Positions 46,220-59,500 of a DNA stretch of 64,000 bases are shown in pieces (positions within the stretch are counted from its first letter, which is position 1; the number at the start of each line of letters is the position of its first letter). This DNA is from Gymnogyps californianus (lineage: Eukaryota > Chordata > Aves > Accipitriformes > Cathartidae): the NCBI RefSeq assembly GCF_018139145.2, contig NC_059483.1:1861001-1925000 (forward strand). Reading direction: 5' to 3'. The translations under genes were made by a program, and so were the position numbers. Below the pieces are notes generated by a model. The model was not told where the DNA came from and made no database searches. It worked only from the letters and a program-made list of their open reading frames with translations.

Positions 46220-47965
46220 CAGTTGTTTTCTCCAGCACTTTGGTTTAAAAGAGAGACGGGAGATGCTACGGTTTCCAGTGAAAATCAACAACAACACGGA
46301 GCAAGAGTCTGATCTTTTCTCACAAAATGGGAAAAAGATGCACTGGGCTGAACAAAAAGGGGATGAATTGCAATATACCACCTAAGACATCAATTGGCTA
46401 TGTGAATCCCACAAAATGTTTGCAAAATATCCTTGTCCAAAAAAAATCATAATCACAGCAATGTTTTAAGATGTTCAAGGCCCTGGGAGTCACCTTGAAT
46501 TAGCCAGTCAGAAAATAAAAGCCTTGTTTTGGCCTGAAGCATTTTAAAATTACTCTATTTTATCTTGAGATTCCCCCCCAGTGTTCATCCCTCCTTTTTT
46601 TAAAGGCACCTCAAGAAATGGTTTCCAAGAAGTTATAAATATTTTTCATACCCACATGAGAGTTTTACTGTGGTGAAAGGAATCTAGAGCTGCCATCCAA
46701 GGCAGAGATGCCATAACCCACTGCTAGGCTGCTGTGCAGAGCTTCAGTGATGCTGTGGGACTCTTCACTGCGTGGTACCTGCTGCGGAACAGGCTATAAA
46801 GATCTGCCTCTGCTACGTATAAATCACTTGCTTCTGCAATCAACAAGAAAAGTTCTGTAGGGCCTGAGCTGAAATTGAAAATTATACTGATATACCTACA
46901 TGAAGCTACACAAACAAACAAACAAAGATCTAATGCATTTGACATACAGACAACTATTTATGCATAACAGCCGTTCCTTCAATGGCAATGCGATAGCTAT
47001 TCCATTTTCTGAGTGGCAACAGTTATCCAGAAAGGCACGTTAATGCCAACATAGTTGCATACAGAGTATGGAGGTTATAGGGCTTTAGCTACGTCAGTGT
47101 AATCAAAGAAACAGGTTTTTAACATAAGCAGGACTTTATTTTTACTGTGGCCAGATTTAAATAGGAAATAAAAAATGATATATCATCAACTTAATAAAAA
47201 TGATTAGGAAAATTATTAGGTCATCACTACACTGACAGAAGCCTTAGTGAACTGGATGCTCAAAACCAAGGAGATTCTCTGATGAAGTAGGATATTTTGT
47301 CCAGGGAAGAATACTGCTCTGCAGATTTGAAGTCTGAAGTCCTACCTTACAGCTGGACCCACGAGCGGTCCTAGAGCAGCCAGGCCTCCGAAACCCCTAC
47401 GGACTGCAAGTACGTTCTCAGGGGCAAGAAAGAAAAGGCTTTGGGGAACCAACAAAGGACAGGTATCGACAATGAAATTTGGATTATACACCTTACAGAA
47501 ATAGATAAAAGAAGTTAAAATAATTTGTATACCCGCTCACCTGAATAAAAGCCAATTTAAATAAATAAATAAAATATTTTGCTTTCTAACAGCTTTTAAA
47601 ATTTATTTGAAGCTCCCAGTTAAAATAAAACAAACTCTTAACAGGCAGTAAAAGACTGGAATACTTAAAACTGAAGCAATCTAAACAAGACAAACAGAAA
47701 GCATAAGGGAATGACACAACAGCTCATTAGGAACGGTTCACAGAACAATCTTACCAGTGAAAAAATTTTCCCCCTACATTCTAAGAAAGCATCCATTTAA
47801 TAGGAAAATTAATTCAGAATGTTGACTAAATTAAGCCTGGAGCCTTTCAGCAGGGATATAACAAACTTGTTGGGTGTTTGATTTCCAATTTATGCCCCAG
47901 ACAAGCCTGAAAAGAATGTAGCTTTGATTCACATTAAAAATACACTCTTGTAATTATTTTCCTAG
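46220..47965. other. AT-rich DNA, no gene seen
   Basis: Only simple repeats: (CAAA)n at 46909-46926 and (AAAT)n at 47558-47574. No exons or RNA genes supported. Confidence 0.5.
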
Positions 47966-47967
47966 TA

Positions 47968-48170
47968 CGATCTGTGCGTACCTGGTGCGGCTGCCCCGCC
48001 ACGTGCCGGTACCTTCCGCGGATGCCGCAGTGGTGCTGCCTCCCGCTTTGCCCGGGAGCGTGGAGGTTTGTGGCAAATTACCTGGCCAGCGGCCGCTGGC
48101 GAGGCGCAGGGTGAGCTGGTGCCCATCAGAGCTCCCATCGCCTCCCGTGGGCATCGGGTCAAGCGTTACA
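47968..48170. promoter_or_regulatory. CpG-dense islet, possible promoter or enhancer
   Basis: About 20 CpG in 200 bp, with a NotI-type gcggccgc core near 48091. On the minus strand a donor (CTGGCCAG, then gtaatttg) closes a segment that starts with ATG near 48154 and would encode about 25 residues. In such GC-rich DNA this can easily be chance. I favour a short CpG island over a coding exon. Confidence 0.35.
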
Positions 48171-48179
48171 CATTGCTAA

Positions 48180-49225
48180 ATCGAGCGACATTGTGCATAA
48201 TAGCAGGGTTCGGTCATCTCCCAAAACAGCCTTAACCCGACCGTTCAGCACTCCCCTACGCTGCTGCTGTAGATTTGCAGAGAAAAAGTAAAATGGTGAG
48301 CATCTCCAGAGAAAATGGGGATCTGAGAAGTAACATCTTTATTCGTAATTCCACCGTTTTCTACCAGAAAGGGGTTGATTGCTTTTGTTTACTCTGAATA
48401 AAATGTGGAATTTTGCAATATGTCATTTCTGAACACTGAAGCATTTTTTTAATAATCTACCATCTAATTTTTTGGAGCTGAAATACCTGCACCCTCTTTA
48501 AATTGAAAGCTGAAACATTTCATTTTCTTTTTTAAATATGGGCTTTTGCGGTAGTGATGGGAAAGACTCCACAGGGTTTGTGACTTGTGTTTTCATTTAG
48601 ATAAGCTGGCCGTGGCCAGAGAGGTTATTTAAGCTTATCCCCATCATCGCATCGTCTCGGCTCTGCGGGCCAGGGCTGGGACTCCTCATAAGGAGAGCTT
48701 TCCTTGCTGAGCGTCAGCAAGTCTAAATCTTGTGTCTGCCGGGGCATGGGAAGTAGGGGAAAATTATCTGCTATGTCAGAACCTTCAAACATGCAGTAAT
48801 TCCATAACCATTAACAGCTTCTCCAGAGCATTAATCATAACAGATATTGAGGCATTTGGTGTATCCCTATCCCACAAAACAAGTGAGGAAACCAAAGCAG
48901 GCTTCACAGTCCTAAGGACTAACAAATTCAAAAATAAACATACTAACAAACCTAAACTAAATGAAGCCTATAAATATTAGTTACATATATTTGAACCTGC
49001 AACTAAAAATCCTTTTCTTAAAAGTATAACAAGATTTTGCTTTGGTTTTATTTGCAGGGAAAGGGAACAACCACAGGGCAACTGGGTTAATCCAATTGTT
49101 TTACACGAGAGCTGTAAAAACCAGAGCAGAGTCCATAACAGTGGCTTTGCATCAGTTCCTTGTTTTCCATTGAGTTTAAAGTTGCTCCACATGGTGTCTG
49201 ACCTTGCGTGCTAAATATACCTAGG
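48180..49225. other. no gene seen
   Basis: AT-rich sequence without supportable features. The part 48300-48560 is free of simple repeats and could be conserved non-coding DNA. Confidence 0.45.
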
Positions 49226-49229
49226 AAGG

Positions 49230-50100
49230 GCTGAGAACATTCAAAGTCCGTTGAGTCCATGGGAGGCTGACACCGCTCAACAACCCAGGCGAGGTGGCCA
49301 TAAAAGCACTTTTTTTCAGCTGGGAGTTTGTCTTAGTCAAACCAGCTGCCTTCTCCTGCCCCCCTGCCAGGCAGCTCTCACCGGACAAGGAGCAGCTCCA
49401 CCTCCTCTGTGCTGTATGTTAGAAACTGCCCACCGCTGCGGTCCCATCGTTTCGGGAGAGGCAAGCACGGACACTGCTTCTCTTCAAAGCACGTTGAGAC
49501 CTCATCATTGAAACGCTGTTTTCCATTTATAAATTCGCTGGCCACTGCTGGTTTCAGAACTGCACAAAGCCGTCGGCTTCCTGCAAAAGTAATCGGAGGG
49601 TTGCAGCTAAGCTCCACGGGACAGGCGTACCTGCCTTGAACACGCGTCCTCTTTGGCAGCGTGATGGAGGGGGCAGTGGAGGGACCTGTTAGACGCTCCT
49701 CTGTGCCCGCTGTGCAATGGTGATGGTACCAGTGTGTAAGAAAGAGGCAAAGTCTGCAATTTTGCTGTAAGACTGTCCAGTTCCCTGTAAGACTATTACA
49801 AGTATCAAGCCAATAATACTTAAAATGGGAAAGTTTTCTTTTCCTAGCTGCTGAGGAAGATATTGGTAAATAACTTCTACATAATCAGTGTCCAGCATTG
49901 ATTGGATGTGCTCTCAGTGAAGTCCAGCCGACTATTTCATGAAATTCAGTGGGAATGGACCACTGAATCTAAAACCTGCCGTAAATCAGGTACGTACCTG
50001 TGTAAGGGGCCCTATTGCTCCTGGTGGTGCAACACTGGTGTGCTGGATCTGAAGATGGAGCAAAGGACTGAATGACCCAGGATTAGCTCCCAGTTAAGTG
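49230..50100. other. GC-richer stretch; possible old repeat remnant at its end
   Basis: Overlapping frames of 76-86 codons on both strands at 49251-49639 follow composition. At 49937-50030 'attcagtgggaatgg' and 'ggggccctattgctcctggtggtgcaac' distantly resemble the L3/CR1-type motif group, but the matches are too loose for a repeat call. Confidence 0.3.
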
Positions 50101-50104
50101 ATCT

Positions 50105-53100
50105 GGGCTGAATCTCTAGTAGTAACCTTCACACTCATCGAGGGGCGTTCAAGGCATGTATTAGCCCTGCTAATACTGCTCGTTAGTACTGTAAGGGAAC
50201 TTCACTGCCCAGACAGATAACTGCAGCAGCCTGGCTTTACAAGTGCTTAAAATGACTGAGCACTGTTTTCAGATGCTCTGGTACATTTTAAAAATCACTT
50301 TCCGTTCTCTGGCGTGCTTTAACATGGCAGAGGATGTAGCAGTTACAGGCTGTGATTCAGAATCATTGAAAGATTCAAAAAGAAGAATCAACTTATTTAA
50401 AGCCTTCAGTCTGTCTTTATTTAGATATGGCCAATAAATAAACACTGCCCCAAGAAATACGGCACAATGAGATTGGCATTTTGACATTGAGCTGCACAAA
50501 GGCACATTATATTCTTCTCTCACAATAGTTATTAATCCCATTTTAATCCAAAATTGCTTTAACAATAATATTTCCCCAACCTCTTTCCTAAGCAAAATCT
50601 GCCACACTTAACAAATATACCAGAATTTGATCCGGAATTAATTAAAGAAAAAGTGATAGGAAACAGTATAATTCAGTCACTGCACTTTATGACAACTCAT
50701 GAAGGAGCCAAAATCTGTAGCTGTATCTGTATTAGCATTAAAAAGAAGTGATACACTTGTTACACTGATTTTCTATTTAACACTTACTTCAGGAACTTAC
50801 CCAGCTCTTAAATACAGGCCATATGTCTGCCTTCACAGTAACTTATGCAAGGGAACTGCTTCATTTGATTCTCTGATATAAATGATTATGCTAGTAAATT
50901 TTGTTAGAGGACAGTATTCAATCCTGGTTTGTAAGGACAGAGCAAGTTATAACAGAGGGATAAAAGTTAAGAAGAAAAATAAAAACTCCTGAAGATCTCC
51001 AGTTTCTTCTTTCTATATATCTGGCTAATGGATGTGCTGTTGTTGGCAACCTATGTTACGCCTCCCCTTTTCCCAGGGTTTGAAGTGTGGTACAGCTCCT
51101 TCTCAGGAACACATGGAGGGCAACGGGCTCAAATTATAGAGAGGAAAGGTGTGACAACTTTCCGTGCAGGATTTTCATTAGGAGATTTTAAAACTCTTTA
51201 AAGAAATAACATCATTACTCATTGCTCTCCTCCCACCCCGGTTGTGCTCAGTAGTGGATACAATTTCAAGACTTTTTTTTCCATCGCCAGAGGAATTCCT
51301 TGTTGCTGCATGTGTTGATAACTGAGAAATTAAAATGGTATCTAACCTTGTCAGAACTAAATAATTTTGACAGCAATTATATCTGCTTCTTAATTGTTAG
51401 TCTTCAGGTATGTCCTACTCCTTGCTGGATCTGTGTGACCTGACACCCAAATTTTCCAGAAGAAATGTGTTTGACTGACATTGCAGACAAACAGTACGGG
51501 AGCACAGCACAGCATCCAACAGGATCTGCCGTGTCTATTTGCAGTTAGAACAGCTCAAATCTGTTAAAAGTGCTCAAGGTAAGACAAGTACAGCAGGGTT
51601 TGGCCAGCTGGGGAGGACTACCTGCCTAATGAAAAGATATTTAGCAATATTCCTTTCCTATGGCATGCATACCATAGACGTAAACAGTCCCATCCCTGTT
51701 CCAGATATCACCATATTCCCAATTTCTTTGGAAATGGCTGGTTCAGAAAAAAACTTAAACAGACATGGCAAAATTTTATTGCAGTCACAAAAGTAGCCAC
51801 AAAAGATATGAGTTTGTTTGACTGGATATTTGCCTGGATGTGCCCAATTAAACTGTAATTTGTAAAAGCAGAAGTGCCTTTTCAGTTTATTTCTGCCCAA
51901 CCCATCATGACACTAATCAAAACACAACTCTGAACGACAAGGAGAATGCCTGTCATTAGTTCACAGTATGACCTTTGGGGCAGTCACGACTTCTCAACGT
52001 ATAGTTCTATCCATCCAAAAATGCATAGAATAATTCTTAGCCACAACTCACTGTGGAGTTTGCACTTGCAAAGCACAACAGGTACATATTTATGTAGTGT
52101 GTCTCTAATCACAGGATTAACAGTGGGCACTTAATCAGCTGCAGAAGAGGAGCATCAATGCAGTGAGGGAGAATCCAGCTGCGTTCATTCAGGAATCATT
52201 TTAAATAAAAATCGTACAGATTTTACTTAAAGAGCCATTAACAGCACTACAGAGCTGAGATGGAAACCGGCTCAGTTTCATTTCCAGGCATACCGTGTTC
52301 AATGGTCAGCACTAACTGGGAAAATAGCAAGTATTAAGGAACAACCCAAGCACCTGGTACCTTGACAGTTCATCAAAAATCAATTATTCTATAGCCACTG
52401 ATTAAAATAATCCAGTTTAACTTCTGTGATAATTTCAGCCACTCTAATGACTCAGTAAAGTATTGAGAAGAAACATGAGAAAATACTTATCTACAAGTAT
52501 ATAGCCAAAAATTGTCTAAAGATTTGAAATTGAGAACTCTGGTAAATAAGCGGCCTTCCGGACACCTGGAACTTCGATTTTACAGCCCTGATGCATAGTA
52601 TGCTGTGAAAATATATTAATCCTTGCTAGAGTGGAAAACTTTTTCTTTGAGTGGCAGTTTTTCGTTACCTTGCATTTCCACCCCTGGTTCCCCCATGTCC
52701 CTTCGTTCCAAATAATGCATGAAACTTGCAGTCTCGTAGTGCTAAAATCTATTATCAAATATGCTTCACTAAGCCAAATTCAATGCTCAGAGGTGGAAGG
52801 TAAAAATAAATATGCAGTCCCCTAGTTGGAAAGAAACTGGTGAGGCATACAATAAACACATAACAAATCCCAAAGCTGTTTGACAAGCTAGAAGAAAGTA
52901 AGTTAATGTTGTGTAAAAGGTACACATTTATTCCCGGATTATCATCAGTCTTCTGGATCATGGCACAAAGATTACGGAGAATAAATAGATGTAATTTGGG
53001 TAGGCATTTTGTATTTCACTGCCTTCCTCGTACCACGGTTTATACTGCTCCTTGCTATTTGGCTAGTTAACAGTGAGCAACTGGTGAATCTAGATGCAGT

Positions 53101-55400
53101 GCTCAACTAACGTAGGTGAAACAACGCGATTCATGATTGACAACAGAGTATTGCCACTTCCTTTAAAGAACACGGAAATTCTGAGGAATGGGAGGAAATC
53201 AAATTTCTTAAACATCATTTTTCTATTTGCATGTAAAAATCCCTACTGGTAAGGCCCTTCTTAAAAACAAAATAAATTTAGAAATGTTTGACACAGATTA
53301 TGCTGATTTCTGTGGCCATTTTGTTAGAAATCCTTTATTATTATTATTACTTTAATATGAAAGGAAGAGGGGTTTTTTATTTATGGGGGTTTATTGCTAA
53401 TTTCTCACTTTAGGAAATCGTAGGTTTTCTGGAAGTTAAATTTCCAGTGCCTACAGCTGAGGCCTTGTTCTGTTTTGCAATGTATTTTGGAGAGATCGTT
53501 GGATTCAAACCAAACTATATGTATCAACATTTACATAAGTGTTATGTATTACCCACTAAATCAATAAAAATCCTTCTTCAATAGGTTAGGGATAAGCTCT
53601 TTTGACCAAAAAAACCCTTCAAAATACTGCACATTTATATTTTATCCAGTGCATTTACAACAGCCTTTTGTTATTCATACAACACCTATTATCAAGGAGG
53701 TTTCAGCCAGGAGTAGCTCTCCACACAGTAGTTGTCAGAGAAATACAAACAAAAACACAGAGTTATAGCCCCCAAAAGTCTATGCTCTGTGAAGTGACGA
53801 AGCCACCAAAGGAAGCAAAGCCAACATGGGTGCAAAGTCTCTAGAGGAGTCCTGTCCCTGCTCCTGCGCTTTGTCGTTCCCTGGAAGATGGGTACGTTTC
53901 TCAGTAGACCTTTCAGCTCATAAAGTTGGAAGAGGGGATGGGGGCACAGTGAATAAGTACTCACTGCTGCTCTGGCTGTACGTCTGGTCGCATCTCCAAA
54001 TGGGCTGTGGATGAGACTTCTGCCCTTCCAGTTGCATGGGAGAAATTTTCTTCATTTTGCCAAGTCGGCTTCATTCTGTGAACGCAGCTGGCGGAGGAGA
54101 CAGGAAGATTTCTGGGAAAACAGAGTGGCTGTCAAAGGTGATAATTAAAAGAAGTCTCCCCTAAAATCTTGTTGCATAAGTACAGGTTCTAGTGGGCCTG
54201 TTGTGAATACATTATCTTAATTCGCTATTGCTGACCTTTTTGTAAGTCTCTAGTTGTGCTGGTTTGCTCTGATACTTTTTGAGCTATATAAGGTCATCAA
54301 TAGTTTATGGAAAAAGTTCCTGTAGCCACATCAAATAAATACTTAGAAATCCTGCTAAAGAAATGGCCTTGCAAACTCACTGTCATGCGAAGATGACACT
54401 ATTTTCCCCCAAAAGATACCAGGTACAAGGGAAATCCACCTCCCTTCACAGCCGGTGGGGCTGAATTCTCACTATTTAGCTCTGCTACAGCTGCTCTTAT
54501 GGACTACAAACTCATCATGCAGCCTTTTATCTGGGGACTAAGCCCCCATCAACAAGAACATTAGCTTAAAGAGTATGTCCCTAGCTGGAAAGCGTGGCAG
54601 GGTAAGAACTAGGCAGTGACACCGACACTGAACATGGAAAAATGGAATTAAACGTGGAGAAAAGATGATGTAAAGTATCTTCAGGGTATTTACAGCTTAC
54701 AAGGAGTTGCAGTACTGGAGCCCTGTAAAATCTGTCTCCAACAACATCACTACTAGAGTCAAAGCCAGTAAGAGGTTTCCCTTTCTAAAGACAAAAATAA
54801 GGCTTAAATTATAGGAAGGGCTTTATTTTGATTCACACCTATTTTATTACAGGCATAACTGCAAAAAATTTGAGATAACTAAAAGTAGCCTTTAATTAAC
54901 ATGAGGACAATGGTGAATTTACAGCATGATGAATGATGATGTGAACACGGCTCCATGCTCAAGTGCAGAGGTGACAACATAACTGCAATTATGAGAGCAC
55001 TCCCAATGTATCTGTACCTTGAAAGGATTTTTAAGGTTTGGACATTTTCCAAAGTAACCTGCCATCATTCTGAAGCTAGCAAAATTGAATTTGTCTCCAA
55101 GAATTAATGTAGAGGCAGATTTTCAATAGTACAGACAACATTTATTTCTCCTTTCTCGTCCCAACTTACTCATGTTTTTTCACTTTAGTATTGCTATTGT
55201 TGCATATTAAAATTGGAGAACTTTTCAGGCCAGACTTCCATTTTAATCACAATGTGGCAGCAACAGCTGTTTGTCATTGAGCTGGAGTTCATTTGGTGAA
55301 TGAGAATCAGTGTGTTCTACCCAGCAAGAACAAACTGCTTTCAAATATGACTCATTCCTAGTACATTGACTTTGTCTGCTGCACTGTAAGTACCCAGGCA
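50105..55400. other. AT-rich DNA, no gene seen
   Basis: More than 5 kb with no convincing exon, RNA gene or recognisable transposon. Small items: (TTA)5 at 53335-53349 and frames of up to 112 codons without splice context. Confidence 0.5.
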
Positions 55401-55404
55401 CTCA

Positions 55405-56490
55405 GGTTATGACTGACAACATAAAAACACCGAGACTATGTGACAAACTGAGTATGGTAGGCATGACTCATGTCTTTGAGCGTCTGTCTTGGACAAGGGA
55501 TGCAGCGCCAAGGAACAGTTTATGAAGCCAGGATAGTAATGGGCTACGATGAGGTCTTCGCAATTTGGGATAAGGCGGCATGGTGGGTTTTGTAGGGCAA
55601 GGTAAGAGAGCGTTACACAGGAAGCTTTCACAGCATGCGAGACCTCTTCAGCGCAAGCACTAAATTGCCTTCAATTTGGTCATCCGTTCCCAAATGAACC
55701 TCTGTGGTAAAAGCCAAAGACTGCAGCTGGAGGCAGAGTGATCTGCAGCATCTGCGTGACCCAGAAAGAATGCTACAGCAAACCACTGATTTTCCACCAT
55801 AATCCCAACTACACTGCAGGGGGTTGACCCTAAGCCAGAGGATCCTATAACAGTAACACATGCAAGGAATAGACTCATATTCGTATAAAATAGAACCCAT
55901 ATTCAGATAAAAGGAGGAAGCACGTTGTTTGTGGTGCTCATGCAGAGGTTTCTCTGAGCGCCTAGAGAACCTCAGGACTTTCACCCGTGCCAACGCTCAT
56001 ACCTCCGCACCCTAAAGAAGCAGAGCTGGTGCCAGCAGATCATGATAAGGGTCTGCTCTTCCAGTAATTTAGGATCTGACGGAAGAATTAATTGCTTTGG
56101 CAACAGTGTCAAAGTCAGGGGTTGGTTTCCTTGGTGGCATGGAGGAGCTCAGTGGCTCATAAACAATGCTGAAAAAATTATGTTCCCTCTGTAGGCATCC
56201 AGATCTTGAAGATCTTTCCATCAAATGTTCCCAGAGAAAATGTTCACAGCCTGGTAGTTATAGGGAAGGAACACGGAAAGGTGACCTTCCATGTCACTTA
56301 CGATGTTTACTTTATACTGAAAATTGGCATATGGATACACACCTGGGGGAGAAGTTGTAGCTCCGAAACATCACCGGTCAGTCTGCACTGTTTTCTTTCT
56401 TTTAAAAAATGTTTAGCACTTCTGAACAACTTTCCACCATGAAGTTCCGCTTGCATCTGAAAGGTGGCCAGCCCTGCTCCCTCCTTCCTT
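55405..56490. other. average-GC segment with overlapping frames, no call
   Basis: A minus-strand frame of 121 codons (55628-55993) and a 72-codon frame in another phase overlap. A good plus-strand donor (gggcaaggtaagag, about 55598-55611) closes a segment in which all three frames carry stops. I see no consistent gene. Confidence 0.35.
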
Positions 56491-56501
56491 TAGGAAGGGT
56501 G

Positions 56502-56580
56502 GACTTAATAAGATAGGACAGATGAAGTGACTAACCAAGGGTTGCATGGCAAGATCAGTCGTTAAGGCACAAACAGTAAA
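56502..56580 (+). repeat. possible MIR-like SINE core relic
   Basis: 'ggacagatgaagtgactaac' then 'caagggttgcatggcaag' and 'atcagtcg' follow the MIR core ('acagatgaggaaact...ttaagtgacttgcccaaggtcacacagcaagtcagtgg') with one internal deletion. The order and spacing of several short blocks is what persuades me, not any long identity. Confidence 0.4.
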
Positions 56581-56589
56581 GGTTCCCTG

Positions 56590-59500
56590 CTAAATGAGTG
56601 AACAAATAATAAGCTAATACAACGCAGCATGTACACTTTTAATCTCCAATTCCATTTGAAGTAGTTACAGTCTGACAATATGTGGGTGTATTAACCTAGT
56701 TTTTGCAGGAAGCTAGGGAGAAAATACGTCCACAAAAGGATTAAAACTTCCCTGAGACCGGTTCCTGTCTTTTCCTCCATGTTCAAAACCACATTTCTCT
56801 CTTATAGAAGGTCTCTCTGCTCAGCTAAATCACAGCAATTACATTTTATTCTTTGACACATTTTTCTGTTTTTATTTTCTGGTGCAAGTCATTATTTTTA
56901 AACCACTCATTTAAAAAGTCTCAGGTCTGGTTCACATCCTAAGTAGATAATGGAAGGTTACCTTTTAATGCCATCGTTTACCATTTATTCCTATTGCAAT
57001 GACATGTCTCCTTGTCTATTTTTTTTGAAAGATGGCCAGTCACTGTAAAAAAAAAGCTGCAAATGCAAGACAGACTGACTTAAGAGGGCAAAAAATTTCC
57101 TCTCTTCATTCCTTTTAATTAAACATCACACAGATTAGAGGCAGAGCTCTAGCTACTGCACCTCAAGGGCCAAGTCAGGGGGTTAAACCTTTGCCCACAA
57201 TCTCAAAGTTCCAAAGAAATATATAAATTTAAACAAAATGTGACCATGTTTCAGCCAACAGGAGTCAGTAGCCTTTATAGGGGGAAACAAATGCCTTTAT
57301 TTCTACTGACTTCCCCCCTGGCCTTTGAAGCCAGCATTCCCACATATTACTCCTCTGGAGAATGACTGAATTGTGAAAAATGTTTGGGTTTTTTTTCCCC
57401 AGCCTTCTCCTGCCCCCTCTTTTTGAAAATGGCCACTCTTAAAACAAAGCCTTTCAGCAAAAACTGAAAGGAAGAGGCAGGGAGGAGGTTGTTTTTAGAT
57501 CTTTTCTGAGAGACAGAGATTTTGAAGTATTGATTTTTGATAGTTTTGTCCTTCTTCCCAGGCTTTTTGTCATGAACATCAGACAGAATGGCTGTCCCTT
57601 TTGCTCCTGTTAACTGTAGTCTGGCCAAATTTCTGTCATCTTCTAAAAGCTGAGGAATGAGAAGGGAAAATCAAAATAAAAATTTACCCCAGAACCTTGT
57701 GTCCTGAATTAGTAAATAATGTTATACATAGCCAACTTTTACTGGGAGTTGCAAGAGTTAATTTAAGAGTATTCATAACAGATCACTGTATGGAGAATTA
57801 CTTCAATCTGTTAAATACTTGTCAAATTCAGCAGAAAAAAACAAGTCAGTATTTTCTTCAAAGGGTATTCCAAGAAGGGAAAATATCCAAAACAAAATTA
57901 ATTTTGAAATATTTTCACTGAATGCATGCTTTTCTCTTTTTTTTTTTTCCCTCCAGCTTTCCTTTCTATTTATTTCTTGTTTTGCATGAATATAAACCTG
58001 TTCAGATGGACACAAGAGCCATAGCAAACACTAGAAGTACAATATAAGCTGACTGGACGCATGCTGTTCCTCCCGTGGCTCTTTCCACTGCTCTGGGTGC
58101 CGGAGGAAAGGGTCAGGTGCGCTGTTAAAAAGAACCAAAAGGCACTTTCCCATGAGCAATGTGTTACAAAGGGGATGAACACTCAAGTTAATGATCGTAC
58201 AGTTTAATGAAGAAAACTCCTCCACTTCATTAAAGGACTTTGCTCTTTACTAGACCATCCTTGAGACGCAAACAGACCAAAAGGCTGAAATTGCTGCTGT
58301 TGTACACTAACTTACAGAAAGTTAATGGCCGGTTTTTCTGACTAACAGAAAACTTAAAATCTTACATTTAAGTGTCAGATTGAGCATTAATAGAAAGCAG
58401 TCAGACCTGCATGTAAGCTTTCTTAGTCACAACTTGGTTCTATGTGTGTATTGTTAAAGCCAGTTTAGATGAATATTAATGATGATGACCTTAAAATTTA
58501 ACACCTTTCTTATGAACAAAGGAAATCACCTTATAAAGGAAAGATGTTTCTAATTTATGACCAGGAAACTGAGAAGCAAACCATTTCTTCTAGTTCCCTG
58601 CAAGCAGGATGGAGAGCAGTGACCCTGCCCATGGCAGTTGAGAGCATACAGCTGTGGATGTCTCAAAATTCATTCTATGTCCCACAGGCTTTTAGTCTGT
58701 CGGGTTTGGGTTTCATAGCATAAACATTTTCTGAAACAATTCAAAATCTGTGCAACTACCTGCAAATTATAACCTCCCTGAAGCCAATCCAGCATGCATC
58801 CATCTTTTCCAAAGCCAGCCCCTCAGAAAGGAAAGCCTACAAATTTCTGCTCCATCCCTTTTACACTTGCAGTAAAATACAAACGGTAAAGACACAACGG
58901 AGATCGCAAAAAACTCCACAACCTGCAACTTTTCATTTTACGTGCTGTAAACTTCCACCATTTCCTTTCTACTTCAGCAATTTAGTTTTGCTTGTAAAGG
59001 CTCTCTGTTGCTTCCAAGACCAAATACAGAAGGAACAAAACCACATCAGAATATCGGCATAGAAACTGATAGAAACTGCAGCGTGTCCATCTGGCTGCCA
59101 GCGCTACAAGCTGCCTTGCATCAGTTCATCAAAGGGATGCTGCTGTATGGTCAGCAATCGCTTGAAAAGCTGGCAGGATACACGCAAATACCTTGAATCT
59201 ATCCGAATTGGCACAAAAGAGGGTAGCTGGTGTAAAACACTAGGTCGATGAAAGTAATGCAGGGCTGGACTTCAGTCAGAGCAGAGTCATGATTTCACCA
59301 TGAAAATAGCCTAGAGCTGAGCTGGTGATGTTCTTCAAAGTGCGGTGCCCAGAGGATGCATTACTCCCCCGAATGAAGCACCAATTTGGAAACTCACACA
59401 GCCTGAAGAAGAGCAAAGCAATTCTAGAAACTCAGTTTAAACAAGCTAAAATCTGTCCTGTGTACAGTGCCAATTTCTACTTTTACATTCCTGTTTTGCA

